Shown here piece by piece: positions 38,072-49,796 of a stretch of DNA of 64,000 nt. A program made the position numbers and the translations under genes. The notes beneath the pieces are model-generated. The model did no database searches, was not told the DNA's origin, and saw only the letters and a list, made by a program, of their open reading frames with translations. Position 1 is the first letter of the stretch; each line of letters opens with the position of its first letter. Source of the DNA: Cephalopachus bancanus (Eukaryota > Chordata > Mammalia > Primates > Tarsiidae); contig JAPVLO010000122.1 in NCBI GenBank assembly GCA_027257055.1, positions 1,302,001 through 1,366,000 on the forward strand, in the 5' to 3' direction.

Positions 38072-39437
38072 TACCAAAATTTTTTCCTAAGACAAATCTA
38101 ATTATGTGATCACCCTTCAAACCCTTGGTTTGCTTTACATTGCCTATTAGTTAAAGCCCTAAATCCTTAAACACATGGCAATAATCACTTTTACCGTTTG
38201 TTCCCGTATACATTTTCAACTTCATCTTTTGCCATTCTCTAACACACAGCTGGACTACTCGTTTATTGATGACTTGATCATGAGTTGGTTAAATGCCACC
38301 TTCATTGTGAAACCTTACTCAGTCTTACTTCCCACAGCAAGAAGAATTAATCTCCTCTCACTCTGTATTCCCATGGGCTATGTCAATTCTAGCACTATAG
38401 CTCTTATTACATGATATCAGGCATGTTTGTCTTTTTTGGTTTCAAGGAGTAGATGTTATATTAGTCAAGGTAGCTTTTGGTTTCAGGTGACAAAAACAAC
38501 TCCAGGTTGTTTCAGAAAAAAAAAGAAAGAAAGAAACAGAGAAAGAGAGAGACAGAGAGAGAAACTGGCCCGTGGTAAAGGTAGAGGTTGAGATGAAAAT
38601 AAGGACTCAAACATCATCAGGGATCTGTATGTCTCTCTCCCACCTCCCCCTCATCTCTTCATTTCTAATCTCTGATTCTTTTATATATCTTGCTTCACTC
38701 TCTGGCCACTTTTTCTGGAAGCCAGAACCATGGCTACTGGAACTTCTATACGCATATTCTCCTATCTCTGTGACAATTCCACTTGGAAAAGTCTCATGGA
38801 AAGGTTGTGATGAACTTAGCTTGGGTGATGGGCCTATGACTGATCCTGTCACTGTATTAGCTTATGAATTACTATGATTGTATTACCCTTGTGTTCAGGT
38901 GAGCTCAATCTGTTAACCAAATAAAGAGGAAAGGACTATAGGCAGACAATACCTTATTCTAGAAGCATTTGTATAATTATAACACTTGAGGAAATACAAG
39001 AAACTCAAAGAACACAGCTCAGAGCTGAATTCTGGAACTAGAAGATTGTTCAAGAAGACTGTTCAACTAGAAGATGACTTTGTTGACTGGACTGTCCCTT
39101 CCTCTGTCTTTATTTCTGACTCTTCCTAGGTATCTCCAGTCTTTGAGCCCAAAAGAAAGAATTTGATGGATCATGGTAACATGGTGACATTCTCTCAGTT
39201 TGGGCAGCATGAAAAATTACATTGTGATGTTTGGGAAAAGCATTTGGTGTAGTGCTTTGAAGCTTGGTCTGTGCTGTACATACAACATATTAGTACCTGT
39301 TTCCCCTATACGATTCTGAGCTTCTCAAAAGTAGAGAATCTTCATTGTTGTATCCTCAGAGCTTAACACAGTTATATCTGATATATATTGTAGGTGCTCA
39401 TCAAATATGTTTTATTTTATATGTTTTTACATTTCTT
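38072..39437. other. Intronic or upstream stretch with an old repeat
   Basis: 38455-38900 starts TATTAGTCAAGGTAGCTTTTGGTTTCAGGTGACAAAAACAACTCC, a common ancient mammalian repeat whose family I am not sure of. It includes a GA-rich tract at 38515-38565. The rest is unrecognised. Confidence 0.45.
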
Positions 39438-39607
39438 TTCTTTTTTTTTTTTTTAAGAGCTAGGGTGTTGCTCTGACACCCAGGCTGACGTGCAGTGGTG
39501 CAGTCATAGCTCACGGCATCCTTGAACTCTTGAGCTCAAGAGCTCCTCCCACTTCAGCCTCCCTAGTAGGTAGGACTATAGGCACACACCACCCTACCTG
39601 GTTAATT

Positions 39608-39892
39608 TTTTTTTTTTTGAGTTGGAGTCTCACTCTGGCACCCAGACTGGAGTGCAGTGGCCGCTCCTGGCCACCGCAGCCTCGACCTGCCGGGCTCTGG
39701 CAATCCTTCCGCCTCAGCCTTCCGAGTAGCCGGAATTACAGGCGCGCACTACCACGCCCGGCTGATTTTTTGATTTATTGTAGAGATGAGGTCTTGCTGC
39801 CCAGGCGGGTCTCGAACCCGCGGGCTCAGGCAATCCAGTCACCTCAGCCCCCCAAAGGCGCGGGATTACAGGCTGAGCCACAGAGCCCGGCT
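39608..39892 (-). mobile_element. Alu, lineage-specific, nested
   Basis: Near-consensus copy with exact TACCTGGTTAATTTTT duplications from the host Alu. Confidence 0.96.
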
Positions 39893-39922
39893 TACCTGGT
39901 TAATTTTTTTAAAACTTTTTGA

Positions 39923-40220
39923 GCCGGGCTCGGTGGCTCAGCCTGTAATCCCGCGCCTTTGGGAGGCTGAGGTGAGTGGATTGCCTGAGCCTGCGGGTTC
40001 GAGACCCGCCTCGGCAACTTGGCCAGACCTTATCTCTATGATAAATAAAAAAATTAGCCAGGCGATTAGCCAGGCGTGGTAGCGCGCACCTATAGTGCCA
40101 GATACTTGGAAGGCTGAGGCGGAAGGATCGCCGGAGCCCAGCAGGTCGAGGCTGCGGTGGCCGGGAGCGGCCACTGCACTCCAGTCTGGGCGACAGTGAG
40201 ACTCCAACTCAAAAATAAAA
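39923..40220 (+). mobile_element. Alu, lineage-specific, nested
   Basis: Near-consensus copy in opposite orientation, 30 bp from the preceding one. ATTAGCCAGGCG is tandemly duplicated at 40053-40076. Confidence 0.95.
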
Positions 40221-40371
40221 TTAAAAAAAAATTTTTTTTTATAGTGACAGAGTCTCACTATGTTGTCCAGGCTGGTCTCAAACTCCTGACCTCAAGTGGT
40301 CTTCCCGCCTCCACCTCACAAAGTGCTAGAATTACAGGTGTAAGCCACCTGTACCCAGCCCAGATATCTGC

Positions 40372-40711
40372 TTTATTTATTTATTTATTTATTATTTATT
40401 TATTTATTATTTATTTATTTATTATTTATTTTTTGAGTTGAAGTCTCACTCCGTTGCCCAGACTGGAGTGCAGTGGCCACTCCCGGCCACCGCAGCCTCG
40501 ACCTGCTGGGCTCCGGCAATGCTCCTGCCTCAGCCTTCCAAGTAGCTGGAACTACAGGCACGCGCTACCTCACCCGGCTAGTTTTTTACTTATTGTAGAG
40601 ATGAGGTCTTGCCAAGTTGCCCAGGTGGGTCTCGAACCCACAGCCTCAGGCACTCCACTCACCTCGGCCTCCCAAAGTGCTGGGATTACAGGCTGAGCCA
40701 CTGAGCCCGGC
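40372..40711 (-). mobile_element. Alu with (TTTA)n tail
   Basis: The A-tail has expanded into about 60 bp of TTTA/TTA repeats (40372-40433). (A)GATATCTG / AAATATCTG duplications flank it. Confidence 0.95.
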
Positions 40712-41091
40712 CCAAATATCTGTTTTAAATAGAAAATGTTGCATGAAAATTTAGAACTATCATAATTGTGTTGTTCTCATTCCACAGGTACTGTTAAAAT
40801 TTTTTATATAAGGAGCCCAGGTTCCAAAAGCCAGAGGATGTACTTGGTTGATATTTAAAAGGATGATTAAATAAGTGTTGTTATGTTAACATTAACCATA
40901 ATCAATAGTAATGAATGCACAAAGTGTGTACCTACAGACTTTTTTTTGTGGATACTATGACTCCAGTTTAAACAGTTACCACAGTAGGGAGAGGATAATT
41001 AAATGGCCCAAGGCCAACATATTGCTCACATGCCTATAAAGGATGGATAAACAGAGATGCAAATGGTATCGCACATTTTAAATTGGCTTTT

Positions 41092-41250
41092 TTTAAAAAA
41101 TTTTAAAGATGTGGTGTACAATTCAGGATTAGGTATATAAGTGGTCATCGTAAAGGTGAAGTTTGGGCCTCCCTTTGATCCCCACTTCGCTTGGTTTGGG
41201 ATCAGGTACCCTTATTAATGTTATGTGGCCCCCCTTCCCTCCCTTGGCTG
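41092..41250 (-). mobile_element. L1 3' UTR fragment
   Basis: TGTACAATTCAGGATTAGGTATATAAGTGG and the CCCCACTTCGCTTGGTTTGGGATCAGG region match the L1 end at 16.85 kb. Confidence 0.75.
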
Positions 41251-41429
41251 TCTTTTTTTTCTAAATAGATAGTACATTTATATTGTTTAAAGTTCAACAA
41301 AGGAAGCTAAAGTAATCTCCCTCCAGCCCCAGTCCTGCAGCCATTCGTTTTTCTTCCCCAAAATTCACTGATACTCAGTTTCTTTTCTGAAAGTATTTCC
41401 TTTCAGATATTTTTTGCATACTGGTATTT

Positions 41430-41719
41430 TTTTTTTAATTGGAGTCTCACTCTGTCTCTCAGACGAGTGCAGTGGCATGCTCCCAGTCACTGCAGCCTCA
41501 ACGTGCTGGACTTCCATGATCCTTCCACCTCAGCCTTCCAAGTAGCTGGAACTACAGGTGCGCACTACCACGCCCAGCTAATTTTTTTTTTTATTATTAT
41601 TGTAGAGACGAGGTCTCGCCAAGTTGCCTGGGTTGGTTTTGAACCTGCAGGCTCAGGCAGTTCACTCGCCTCGGCCTCCCAAAGTGCTGGGATTACAGGC
41701 TGAGCCACCGAGCCTGGCC
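41430..41719 (-). mobile_element. Alu
   Basis: Full-length with ATACTGGTATTTTT duplications. Confidence 0.95.
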
Positions 41720-42044
41720 ATATACTGGTATTTTTGAAATGTATATTACCTGTCCAAAAGCAGTTTCTCATCCGCTCGGCTTATTGGTTGTTGCTTTAAT
41801 TTTTACCTGTGTTCTAAATTACTCTGGTATTTTTGTTTCCCCTAAAGTCTGAGCTTTCTAAACAAGTGTCAATACTCTAGGACTTATGTGACTTTTAAGT
41901 TTAATTAATTAATTTAAAGCCCTCAGAGCTAGTCTGCAGTCTCAATCACAATAAAGCCTCCTTTTTGCTTCCCTAAGCAATTTTAATCAGCCCCATGGGA
42001 TAGCTTCCCAGCTTTTCCTTTAGATAAAACATTAAGTTATTCTA

Positions 42045-42255
42045 CAGTTTCCCTCCTATGTGCCAGGCTCTGTGCTAAATGCATCACCCTGATTATCACA
42101 TTTAATCCTTGTAATAATCCAGTAAAGTGGGTGCCACGGTGATCCCATTTTTTATATGGAAGAACAGAAGCTTAAAGAAGTTAAGTAACTTGTCCAAATT
42201 CCCTTAGGAAGTGGCAGAGTATCTTTCACTCAAGAGTCCCAGCTCTTGGGTATCA
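42045..42255 (+). mobile_element. MIR
   Basis: TATGTGCCAGGCTCTGTGCTAAATGCATC and GTTAAGTAACTTGTCCAAATTCCC are MIR core phrases. Confidence 0.88.
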
Positions 42256-42542
42256 CTCTGTCCTGCCTCCCAAGGAATTCAATTTATGACAGGCAATTAC
42301 ATGGACATTTCCTAGATAATGATAAAGCCAAGGTGAACAGAGCCTGGATCTCCATCGAGGGGTAAGATCTGCCCATCCTAGGTTTTCTTTTCACCAGGTG
42401 AAAATGGGGCAAGAATTATGTGCACTAAGAGTTCATCCAGGTAAAGAGTGAAATGTTGCAATCTATGAAGATCTTAGAGCTAGAAAGGAGGAGGACTCTA
42501 AATATAAAGGGGATGCCCTATGGAATATATGGGTCCCCACAG

Positions 42543-42576
42543 AACTGCAAATCTGGGAAGCGAAAGCACATCTCAG
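42543..42576 (+). CDS. ERICH2: Candidate ERICH2 micro-exon a
   Basis: This is a 34-nt exon between gggtccccacag and a consensus donor CAG|gtgagg. Read from its first base it gives NCKSGKRKHIS plus one base. That base joins the next candidate exon in frame, creating Asp. It is basic, like the next exons. The pyrimidine tract is short. The same frame stays open upstream to ATG 42453, so this could instead be the end of a longer first exon starting in local sequence. Support is the phase chain and the splice signals only. Confidence 0.4.
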
Positions 42577-42775
42577 GTGAGGTCATCTTGGATTTCTTAT
42601 TTCATTCCATATTGCATTGTTTCAGCTATAGAGTTTTACTGCCCTAGTGAATCAGAGGAGAATCTTTCATTTATTCTAAAATTTAGTATTCCACAACTTC
42701 AATCCCAAAAGATGCCTTGCTGTTCTCATAGACTTTAGCTCTCTGTGAGTTTTGTTGTTGTTGTTGCTGTTTGTT

Positions 42776-43034
42776 CTTTTTTTTTAGTCACTCTGTTGCC
42801 CAGACTGGAGTGCAGTGGCATGCTCACGGCCACCACAGCCTCTACCTGCTGGGCTCAGGTCATCCTTCCACCTTAGCCTTCAAAGTAGCTGGAACCACCA
42901 CCCCTGGCTAACATTTTTATTTATTGCAGAGACAAAGTAGCTAAGGCTGGTTTCAAACCCCTGGGCTCAGGCAATCCTTTTGCCTTCACTTTCCAAAGTG
43001 CTGGGATTACAGACATGAGTCACAGTGCCCGGCT
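42776..43034 (-). mobile_element. Alu, old
   Basis: Reverse-strand copy with small deletions, between candidate exons a and b. Confidence 0.9.
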
Positions 43035-43062
43035 CTATGAGCTTCTTAGATCAATCAAGTTT

Positions 43063-43339
43063 GCCAGGCACAAATGTAATATTAGCACTTTGGGAGTCCT
43101 AAGCAGGAGGATTACTTGAGTCCAGGAGTATGAGACCATCCTAGGCAACATAGTGAGACCTCAGTTCTACAAAAAATTTCTAAAATTAGCAGGAGATGGT
43201 GGCATGCACCTATAGTCCCAGTTACTAAGGAGGCTGAGGCTGAAAGATATCTGAACACAAGAGGTCAAGATGACTGTGAGCTGTGATTACACTGCCACTG
43301 TACTAGTTAGAGTGAGATTCTGACTCAAAAAAAAAAAGT
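43063..43339 (+). mobile_element. Alu, old and diverged
   Basis: GCCAGGCACAAATGTAATATTAGCACTTTGGGAG head, ending in an A-tail. Confidence 0.88.
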
Positions 43340-44183
43340 TAATAACGTACATAACATCTGGCTTGGTCAGTGCCCCCCCCAAAACAAGGCCTGGGACAAA
43401 AGATTATGTACAACCACTTTATTTGGAAGTGTAAGTCAGTGTGAGGGGGATGGATTTTTAAAAAGAAATGCTTAATACAAAACAATGAAGCTACTCTTTT
43501 ATTGTCCACAGTCATAGCCCTAAATTTTGTATTCCAGAAATCCCTAGATACATAATAATTATGATAATTTTTAAAGTCTGGCTTGGGATATGGGGACAGA
43601 TATTAGAGGGAAGAGCTAGTGGATTATTACCTATAAAAAATTAAGTGTGACCACTCCCATACTTGAAAAAAACCTTAGGAGTTTATTTTCCTCTTTAATA
43701 CTAGAATGAAACTTATCGATATATGAAGGGCTGCAGCATAAGAAAATCAGTTCTATAATTGGGTAACTTAAAAAGGTAAAAAAAAATCATAGAGAAAATA
43801 TTGTCACTTTAAGTATTAACAAACACATGAGGAACTTATAAAGTAAGAATTCTATTTAAAAATGTATATTTGGATTAAATAAAAAGGTCATTTCTATATG
43901 TATGTATTTTTTCAAATAACACTTTATTTAAAATACCATATCTTGAAATATCATGGAAAAATTTCTTTTTTGCTCTGGTCACATATACTTTAAAATTTTT
44001 TTCTTTTTTATGACACCAATAAACTGGAAAGTGGCAGACAGTTGGATTTGCGTATTGTGTTTTATTGAAGTAGGGAAGAGAAATGGTATTGTAAATGTGA
44101 GCCAAGATGAATTTATGATTTCTAGGGTCAGCTCAGTAGGAAAGACAAGTCCTTAGCCGGCCGTTGATTGTATTTGGATCTAG
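43340..44183. other. Intronic unique stretch
   Basis: AT-rich, nothing recognised. A + frame at 43953-44156 is chance; it ends before candidate exon b. Confidence 0.45.
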
Positions 44184-44214
44184 ATCCAAAGTCCAAGTTA
44201 TCAAAACCAAAAAG
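44184..44214 (+). CDS. ERICH2: Candidate ERICH2 micro-exon b
   Basis: This is a 31-nt exon after ttggatctag, ending at a good donor AAAAAG|gtaaag. Two starting bases complete a codon, then PKSKLSKPK, then two bases that complete Arg with the next exon. An in-frame TGA at 44165-44167 limits how far upstream it can begin. The acceptor tract (ttgattgtattt) is moderate. Lys/Ser content matches the neighbouring candidate exons. Confidence 0.45.
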
Positions 44215-44336
44215 GTAAAGAATTAAAGCCTTATTTAATATATCACTTTTCTTCCATGCAAAATTATTCCTTAGTTCTTTTTACATAAACTCCAAGGTAA
44301 TGTGGAGAGAAGGGGAAGATTTAATTTCCCTAAAAC

Positions 44337-44684
<348 letters not shown>

Positions 44685-44835
44685 TGAGATTTTACAGTTA
44701 GGATGAAAATAATGCTACTAAATACAAAAACAAAATACTTAATACCCTGTTGACAGACTATGTTCTGTTTTATTTATATTTTAAATTTATACACGTATTT
44801 GGCAACTTATGAAGTAAACATTTTGCTTTTTGCAG

Positions 44836-44866
44836 GAATTCTCTAGACAAGACAGATGCTGAAAAG
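44836..44866 (+). CDS. ERICH2: ERICH2 micro-exon c
   Basis: This 31-nt exon has a strong acceptor (cattttgctttttgcag) and strong donor (AAAAG|gtaaga). Only one of its three frames is open, giving NSLDKTDAEK after one base that finishes the previous codon, and ending in phase 0. The next exon must therefore start in phase 0, as 45404 does. It is charged and probably disordered. Confidence 0.6.
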
Positions 44867-44950
44867 GTAAGAGTATTAAACTATTTCTAAAGAGTGTTAT
44901 GGGTTTATTTTGCCATCAATTTACATAGCTTAAAAATAATCAGCTTTAGG

Positions 44951-45250
44951 AGCCAGCTGCAGTGGCTCACACCTGTCATCCCAGCACTCTGGGAGGCCAA
45001 GATGGGAGGATTGCTTGAACCCAAGAGTTCGAGACCAGCCTAGGCAACATAGCGAGGTCTTGTCTCTGCAAAAAAAAAAAATCAATATATTAGCTGAGTG
45101 TAGTGGCATATACCTGTAGACCCAGCTACTCAGGAGGCAGAGGCAGGAGGATTGTTTGAATCTAGGAGGTCAAGGCTGCAGTGAGCCCTGATTGTGTCAT
45201 TGCACTTCAGCCTGGATGACAGTGTTAGACTTCAATTCAATAAATAAATA
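44951..45250 (+). mobile_element. Alu, old
   Basis: Flanked by ATAATCAGCTTTAG duplications, with an AATAAATAAATAAT tail. It lies between micro-exons c and d. Confidence 0.93.
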
Positions 45251-45403
45251 ATAATAATCAGCTTTAGTATAAAATTATATTTTAGTCTAAATAATAGAAA
45301 TGTTTATATAAAACATTTAATATATTATTTCAGATTTTATTACATTATTTCAAATACCTCAAACTAAAAAGAATGCTAGTTTTTATTTCTGCTTCTATTT
45401 TAG

Positions 45404-45429
45404 GCACCAAAAACTAGACAGAATGGCAG
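45404..45429 (+). CDS. ERICH2: ERICH2 micro-exon d with an apparently missing splice donor
   Basis: After a good acceptor (ttctgcttctattttag) the phase-0 frame reads APKTRQNG and then AG. Joined to the first G of the exon at 51711 this makes Arg and continues KEVSSKNFENK, so the exon should end at 45429. The bases after that are TTGCTAG instead of GT. Using the GT one base earlier would shift the frame and reach a stop in the next exon. Reading on meets TAG at 45434-45436. Skipping the exon also shifts frame and reaches TGA within nine codons. This looks like a G-to-T change or one-base deletion at the donor, or an assembly error, or evidence that real transcripts use another exon here. Confidence 0.45.
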
Positions 45430-45503
45430 TTGCTAGTGTTAGATCCAAGGGTAAATAATTTATTACATAGAAAGAATGTGTTAGACCACTATTTTGTTCT
45501 TTT

Positions 45504-45774
45504 TTGGGGGGGGTTGAATTGGAGTCTCACTCTGTCACCCAGGCTGGAGTACAGTGGCATGCTCACAGCTTACCACAGCCTTTATCTCCTGGGCTCGGGT
45601 GATCCTTCTGCCTCAGCCTCCCAAGTAGCTGGAACTACAGACATATACCACCACACCTGAATAAACTTTTTAATTTTCTGTAGAGACAAGGTCTGAAATG
45701 CCTGGGCTCAGGCAATCTTCTCACCTCTACCTCCCAAAGTGTTGGGATTACAGGTGTGAGCCACTGTACCCAAC
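45504..45774 (-). mobile_element. Alu, old
   Basis: Reverse-strand copy 75 bp downstream of micro-exon d, with a tail mutated to GGGGGGGG. Confidence 0.92.
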
Positions 45775-45923
45775 TTGTCCTAAATATTAAGAATATTGGA
45801 ATGATTGAGTGTGATTGAATGACTTAGCAATGAAATTCTTTATTGTCCATCTTCTAAAAAAATCCTAAATATTTGCCAATTTGGAATTTATCTTAGGGAC
45901 ATCACTGTCGATACAAAACTGTG

Positions 45924-45954
<31 letters not shown>
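45924..45954. repeat. (TC)n microsatellite
   Basis: About 15 uninterrupted TC units in the ERICH2 intron. Confidence 0.95.
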
Positions 45955-45957
<3 letters not shown>

Positions 45958-46446
45958 CAAGTGATGATTGAACCAAATGAAGCAATGTCAGAGTAAGAAG
46001 ATGTCTTTGATTGTGCAGTTGAAATATCACATGCCTTTTAAGCAATTAGAACTAGATAATGCAACCATTTGTCACCCAATTAAATTTGAAAGGACAGAAA
46101 TGCATGGGTTAGCACTTCAGCTTTTGCTCAGTCAAAGCAATTGTTACTTAGATAGGACATTTAAAATGAAAAATGAATTTTGATAAAAATATAGAGATAC
46201 AGATAATATTCACTTCTACTTTTTAATGCTTAAAACCATGTATTCTGTATTTTCCTTATGTCATAATGTTCATTGCTCATTCCTATTTCCCTTGAATACT
46301 TATTTCTTTCAGAATATCTCTTTAAGTGAATATTTGCTTTAAAATTAAATAGGTTATTTACTATAGCATGAATTGTTACAAACTAAATAAAAAAAAATAA
46401 CCAGCTCAACTATTGAAGAAACTGGTGTTTAAAAATATCACAATAT

Positions 46447-46488
46447 ATCACTTTTCAGCCTTTTGGCTTAAGATTAAGTGTAAAAAAA
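46447..46488 (+). pseudogene. U2 snRNA-derived fragment with A-tail
   Basis: 46447-46482 matches the first 35 nt of U2 snRNA with four transitions and one inserted T. The conserved core CAGCCTTTTGGCTTAAGAT is obvious. It stops at GTGTA and runs straight into seven A residues, as expected for a 3'-truncated snRNA retrocopied by L1 machinery. It lies in the ERICH2 intron between 45429 and 51711. It is too short to be functional. Confidence 0.75.
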
Positions 46489-46945
46489 TCATAGCATTAT
46501 ATCAATTTAGTAGTTAAATACCAAGTACCGCTCTGTTCAAGGCACTGCTTCTGATAATTTATTAAAGCCCTTACTGTAATGATCATCTCCTACCTTCTGA
46601 AAAATTATATTGTGTATCATAAAAAAATTACAGCTTGAAAGTTGATCATAAAGCACATTCATTGAGATTATTGACAAATTGGTAGGTACTATCTGGAGGG
46701 ATTCTTTTATTCAAATTCATATTGTTTTGGTTTATTCTGAATATTATTGGCTGGGAAAAATTCTACCTTATGCAATATATACCACAATTTTTATACTCTC
46801 AAAACTAAAAATGTCTACCTTGACTTTTGTTGTAAATTACATATGCTGTATAAATATAATACATATTTTTATTTTACAGAGAAAATATTGTCTAGCAGAC
46901 CAATGACAGAGGATCTATCTTTATTTCAGTTTAAAGTTACAACCA

Positions 46946-47270
46946 GGCTGGGTGCAGCAGCTCATGCCTGTAATCCCAGCATTTTACGAGGCTGAGACAG
47001 GAGGATCACTTGAGGCCAGGAGTTCAAGACCAGCCTGGGCAACATAGTGAGATCCCCCATCTCTACAAAAAAAATTAAGAAATTAGCAGTGCAATGTGGC
47101 ACATGTCTGTAGTCCCAGCTACTAGGGAGGTTGAAGTGGGAGGAGTGTTGGGCCCAGGAGTTTGAGGCTGCAGTGAGCTATGATTGCACCACTGCACTCT
47201 AGCCTGGGTGACAGAGTGAGATCCTGTTTCTAAATATAAAATAAAATAGAGTAAAATAAAATTTAAAAAA
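46946..47270 (+). mobile_element. Alu, old
   Basis: Flanked by AAAGTTACAACCA duplications, with an AAAATAAAATAGAG-type tail. Confidence 0.94.
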
Positions 47271-47479
47271 TAAAGTTACAACCAACCAGGGGGGAAAAAA
47301 AGACATCCTGTTAAGTATATTGATCTACATGTAATTATATTTATCCTATTACATGGTTGAAAACATTTAAATTTCAAAAATCTAAGAAATGTTCAGTTGC
47401 CTTTGAGAGAAATATGAGATAAAACTTTCAATACTAATAATAGAAGCTAATAGATCACTGTTGAAAATAATTACTGTTG

Positions 47480-47785
47480 TGTTCATGAACCCCAGTGTTC
47501 ATAGACTGTGAAAAGCAGTTCTGGAACTAGAGAAAGGGTGAGCCACATCCTGCGGTAGGTAAACCCCAAAGGTAATCAAATGCCTGGGCCAGCATACAAA
47601 AGCTGAGTGACGTAATGCAAGGGTCGGGGAGGGAGAGAGCGCAACATCAATAAGGGTACCTGATCTCAAACTAGGCAAAGTGGGACCAAAGGGAGGCCCA
47701 AACTTCACCTGTACAATTTTCACTTGCATACCTCATCTTGAATTGTATCAGACATCTTTAAAATAAAATATAAATTCAAAAAAAT
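47480..47785 (+). mobile_element. L1 3' end
   Basis: GGTACCTGATCTCAAACTAGGC...GAGGCCCAAACTTCACCTGTAC...TACCTCATCTTGAATTGTATC, the forward version of the 16.85 kb L1 3' UTR, ending in an A-rich tail. Confidence 0.7.
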
Positions 47786-48097
47786 TCTAATAGAGGTCTT
47801 AACACATCACAGGTTTTATACCAAAGTCCTGTGGTATATGAGAATCTATGCCATGGATATACTGCAATGTAAAATACCTTTCCGTTTTAAAACAGAATTG
47901 GTTATTAATAAAATTATATTCATACTTCAAAAAAAAGAGAGTTGAGTGACTATTCATTCTCTCGGTCTCAGTCATAATTGTGTCTACCTATCAAACTATG
48001 GTGTGCAAGGTCAAAATTATCATGTTCCCTTTAATTTGCCTGCAGAGAAGAGCAAAGGTGGTCAGGATAGCCAATAAGTTTCACAGGTGTGTGGCTT

Positions 48098-48290
48098 TTT
48101 TATTTATTTTTTATTTATTTATTTATTTTTTGAGTTGGAGTCTCCCTCTGTCGCCCAGACTGGAGTGCAGTGGCCGCTCCCGGCCACGGCAGCCTCGACC
48201 TGCTGGGCTCCGGCGATCCTTCCACCTCAGCCTTCCAAGTATCTGGAATTACAGGCATGCGCTACCACGCCCGGCTGATTTTTTTTTTAT
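48098..48290 (-). mobile_element. 5'-truncated Alu (right monomer)
   Basis: Right arm only, ending at CACGCCCGGCTGATTTTT, with GTGTG(G/A)CTTTTTT duplications. Confidence 0.92.
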
Positions 48291-48299
48291 TTATTTTTA

Positions 48300-49013
48300 T
48301 TGTGTGACTTTTTTTTTACCTTGGGCACCTCACCCAGAGTTGAAGGAAACAGGGCCAGTCTTGGAAAAAATAATTGAAAATCATGGAGACCCTTGCTTGA
48401 GGAAGAGTGTGACTGACGAGCATAGCTGATGGATGTTCAGAGTCTGACTAGCAAGGGGATTTGTCAAAAGGTCCTGTCTGGGTTGGGTTAGGGAAAATTA
48501 CAAGTTTTTTCTCTCCACTAAGGTTCTTTGCCTTAGTCTCCTGATTCTTCACTCCAGTCCTAGTATAAGAAGTATGTGGACTCCATAAACCAGGAGTTTT
48601 AAACTTCTGGGCCCACAAATCCTACACATATCATTTCCTTTTTCCTCTATAAATTCCATGTGGGAAAGAGTTTGTCTACCCAACAAATTGTTTTTAATTA
48701 ACAAATTATCTTCAGCAGAAGTAAAATATATCTTTAACACTGGACAAAGTTTTCTAGATCTTGGCCCTTTGCTCTGTTGGTATTTTTTGGTCAAACTTTC
48801 AAATATACTGAAAAATGTGAGGGGAAAATGACTGAAAGCAAATCCACAGCACTCAACTCTTTAACTGAGGCTGAACATATTGTGTCTACAGAGATTTTGT
48901 TACATAATCATATGTTTTATCACTCTAAAAAGAATGAAAAATTATTCTTTCTTTATGCTTTTTTTTTTAATGTGAACTAAGTTTATTCTAAGTTTCTTGG
49001 GGTTCCCCATTTC
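48300..49013. other. Intronic unique stretch
   Basis: Nothing recognised; several short frames without splice-supported coding signal. Confidence 0.45.
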
Positions 49014-49142
49014 AGGTTTATTGTAGAGATGAGGTCTCACCATATTGTCCAGGTTGGTCTCGAACCCATGGGCTCAGGCAGTCCTCTCACCTCTGCCTTC
49101 CAAAGTGCTGGGATTACAGGCATGGGTCACCACGCCCAGCAA
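49014..49142 (-). mobile_element. Partial Alu (left monomer)
   Basis: TTTATTGTAGAGATGAGGTCTCACC to CACCACGCCCAGC only. Confidence 0.9.
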
Positions 49143-49496
49143 AAAATTATTATTCCTATTCTTACACTTTAAGTAAATGCCTCTGTAGATGCAGATTAAG
49201 ATCAGCAAGCAATCTATACCCTACAAACAGCAGTCTCTCTAAGTGTAACTAAGACAGTCTCAGAAAAGTAAGTTTTAATTTTGTTTTCAGACCCAAGTTT
49301 GACAAGTATAAATCATTTTAATTCAAAGTTTAAAATATAAATCTCCTAAAAAATTGATTCCAATAGAAATGGGGACATATTCTATATATCCCCAACGCTT
49401 TTCACATACTAAGGAAAAATCTTAAAACTTAGGTTAGCTACCCTCTAGCACAAATATGTTCCAGTGGAATATCTAGCCTAATTAACTCTGTAACTT

Positions 49497-49796
49497 TATT
49501 TTTATTTTTGAATCAGAGCCTCACTTTGTCACCCAGGCTGGAATGCAGTGGCACACTCACAGCTACCACAGCCTCAGCCTGTTGGGCTCAGGCGATCCTT
49601 CTGCTTCGGCCTTCCAAGTAGCTGGAACTACAGACATGCACCAACACGCCCAGCTAATTTTTTAAAAAATTTATTTGTTCTAGAGACAAGGTCTCACCAA
49701 GTTGCCCAGGCTGGTCTTCAACCCTGGGCTCAGGCAATATTCTCGCCTCTGCCTCCCAAAATGCTGGAATCACAGGCGTGAGCTACTGCGCCTGGC
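49497..49796 (-). mobile_element. Alu, old
   Basis: Full-length reverse-strand copy, TGAATCAGAGCCTCACTTTG to GCGCCTGGCG. Confidence 0.93.

Larger units (their letters stand above)
39438..40361 (-). mobile_element. Old Alu split by two younger Alus
   Basis: Its right part is at 39438-39609 and its left part at 40234-40361. Between them lie a young reverse Alu and a young forward Alu. Confidence 0.88.

Noticed and set aside
38572..38877. A 101-codon + frame
   Set aside because: It lies in what looks like an ancient interspersed repeat and has no splice-supported phase.
42318..42363. Possible ERICH2 exon (NDKAKVNRAWISIE) between tttcctag and GGG|gtaaga
   Set aside because: Its two-base end does not match the phase-0 start of the exon at 42543, and the alternative phase leads to a stop downstream.
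45968..46183. A 71-codon + frame in the ERICH2 intron
   Set aside because: No acceptor in phase, no known similarity; treated as chance.
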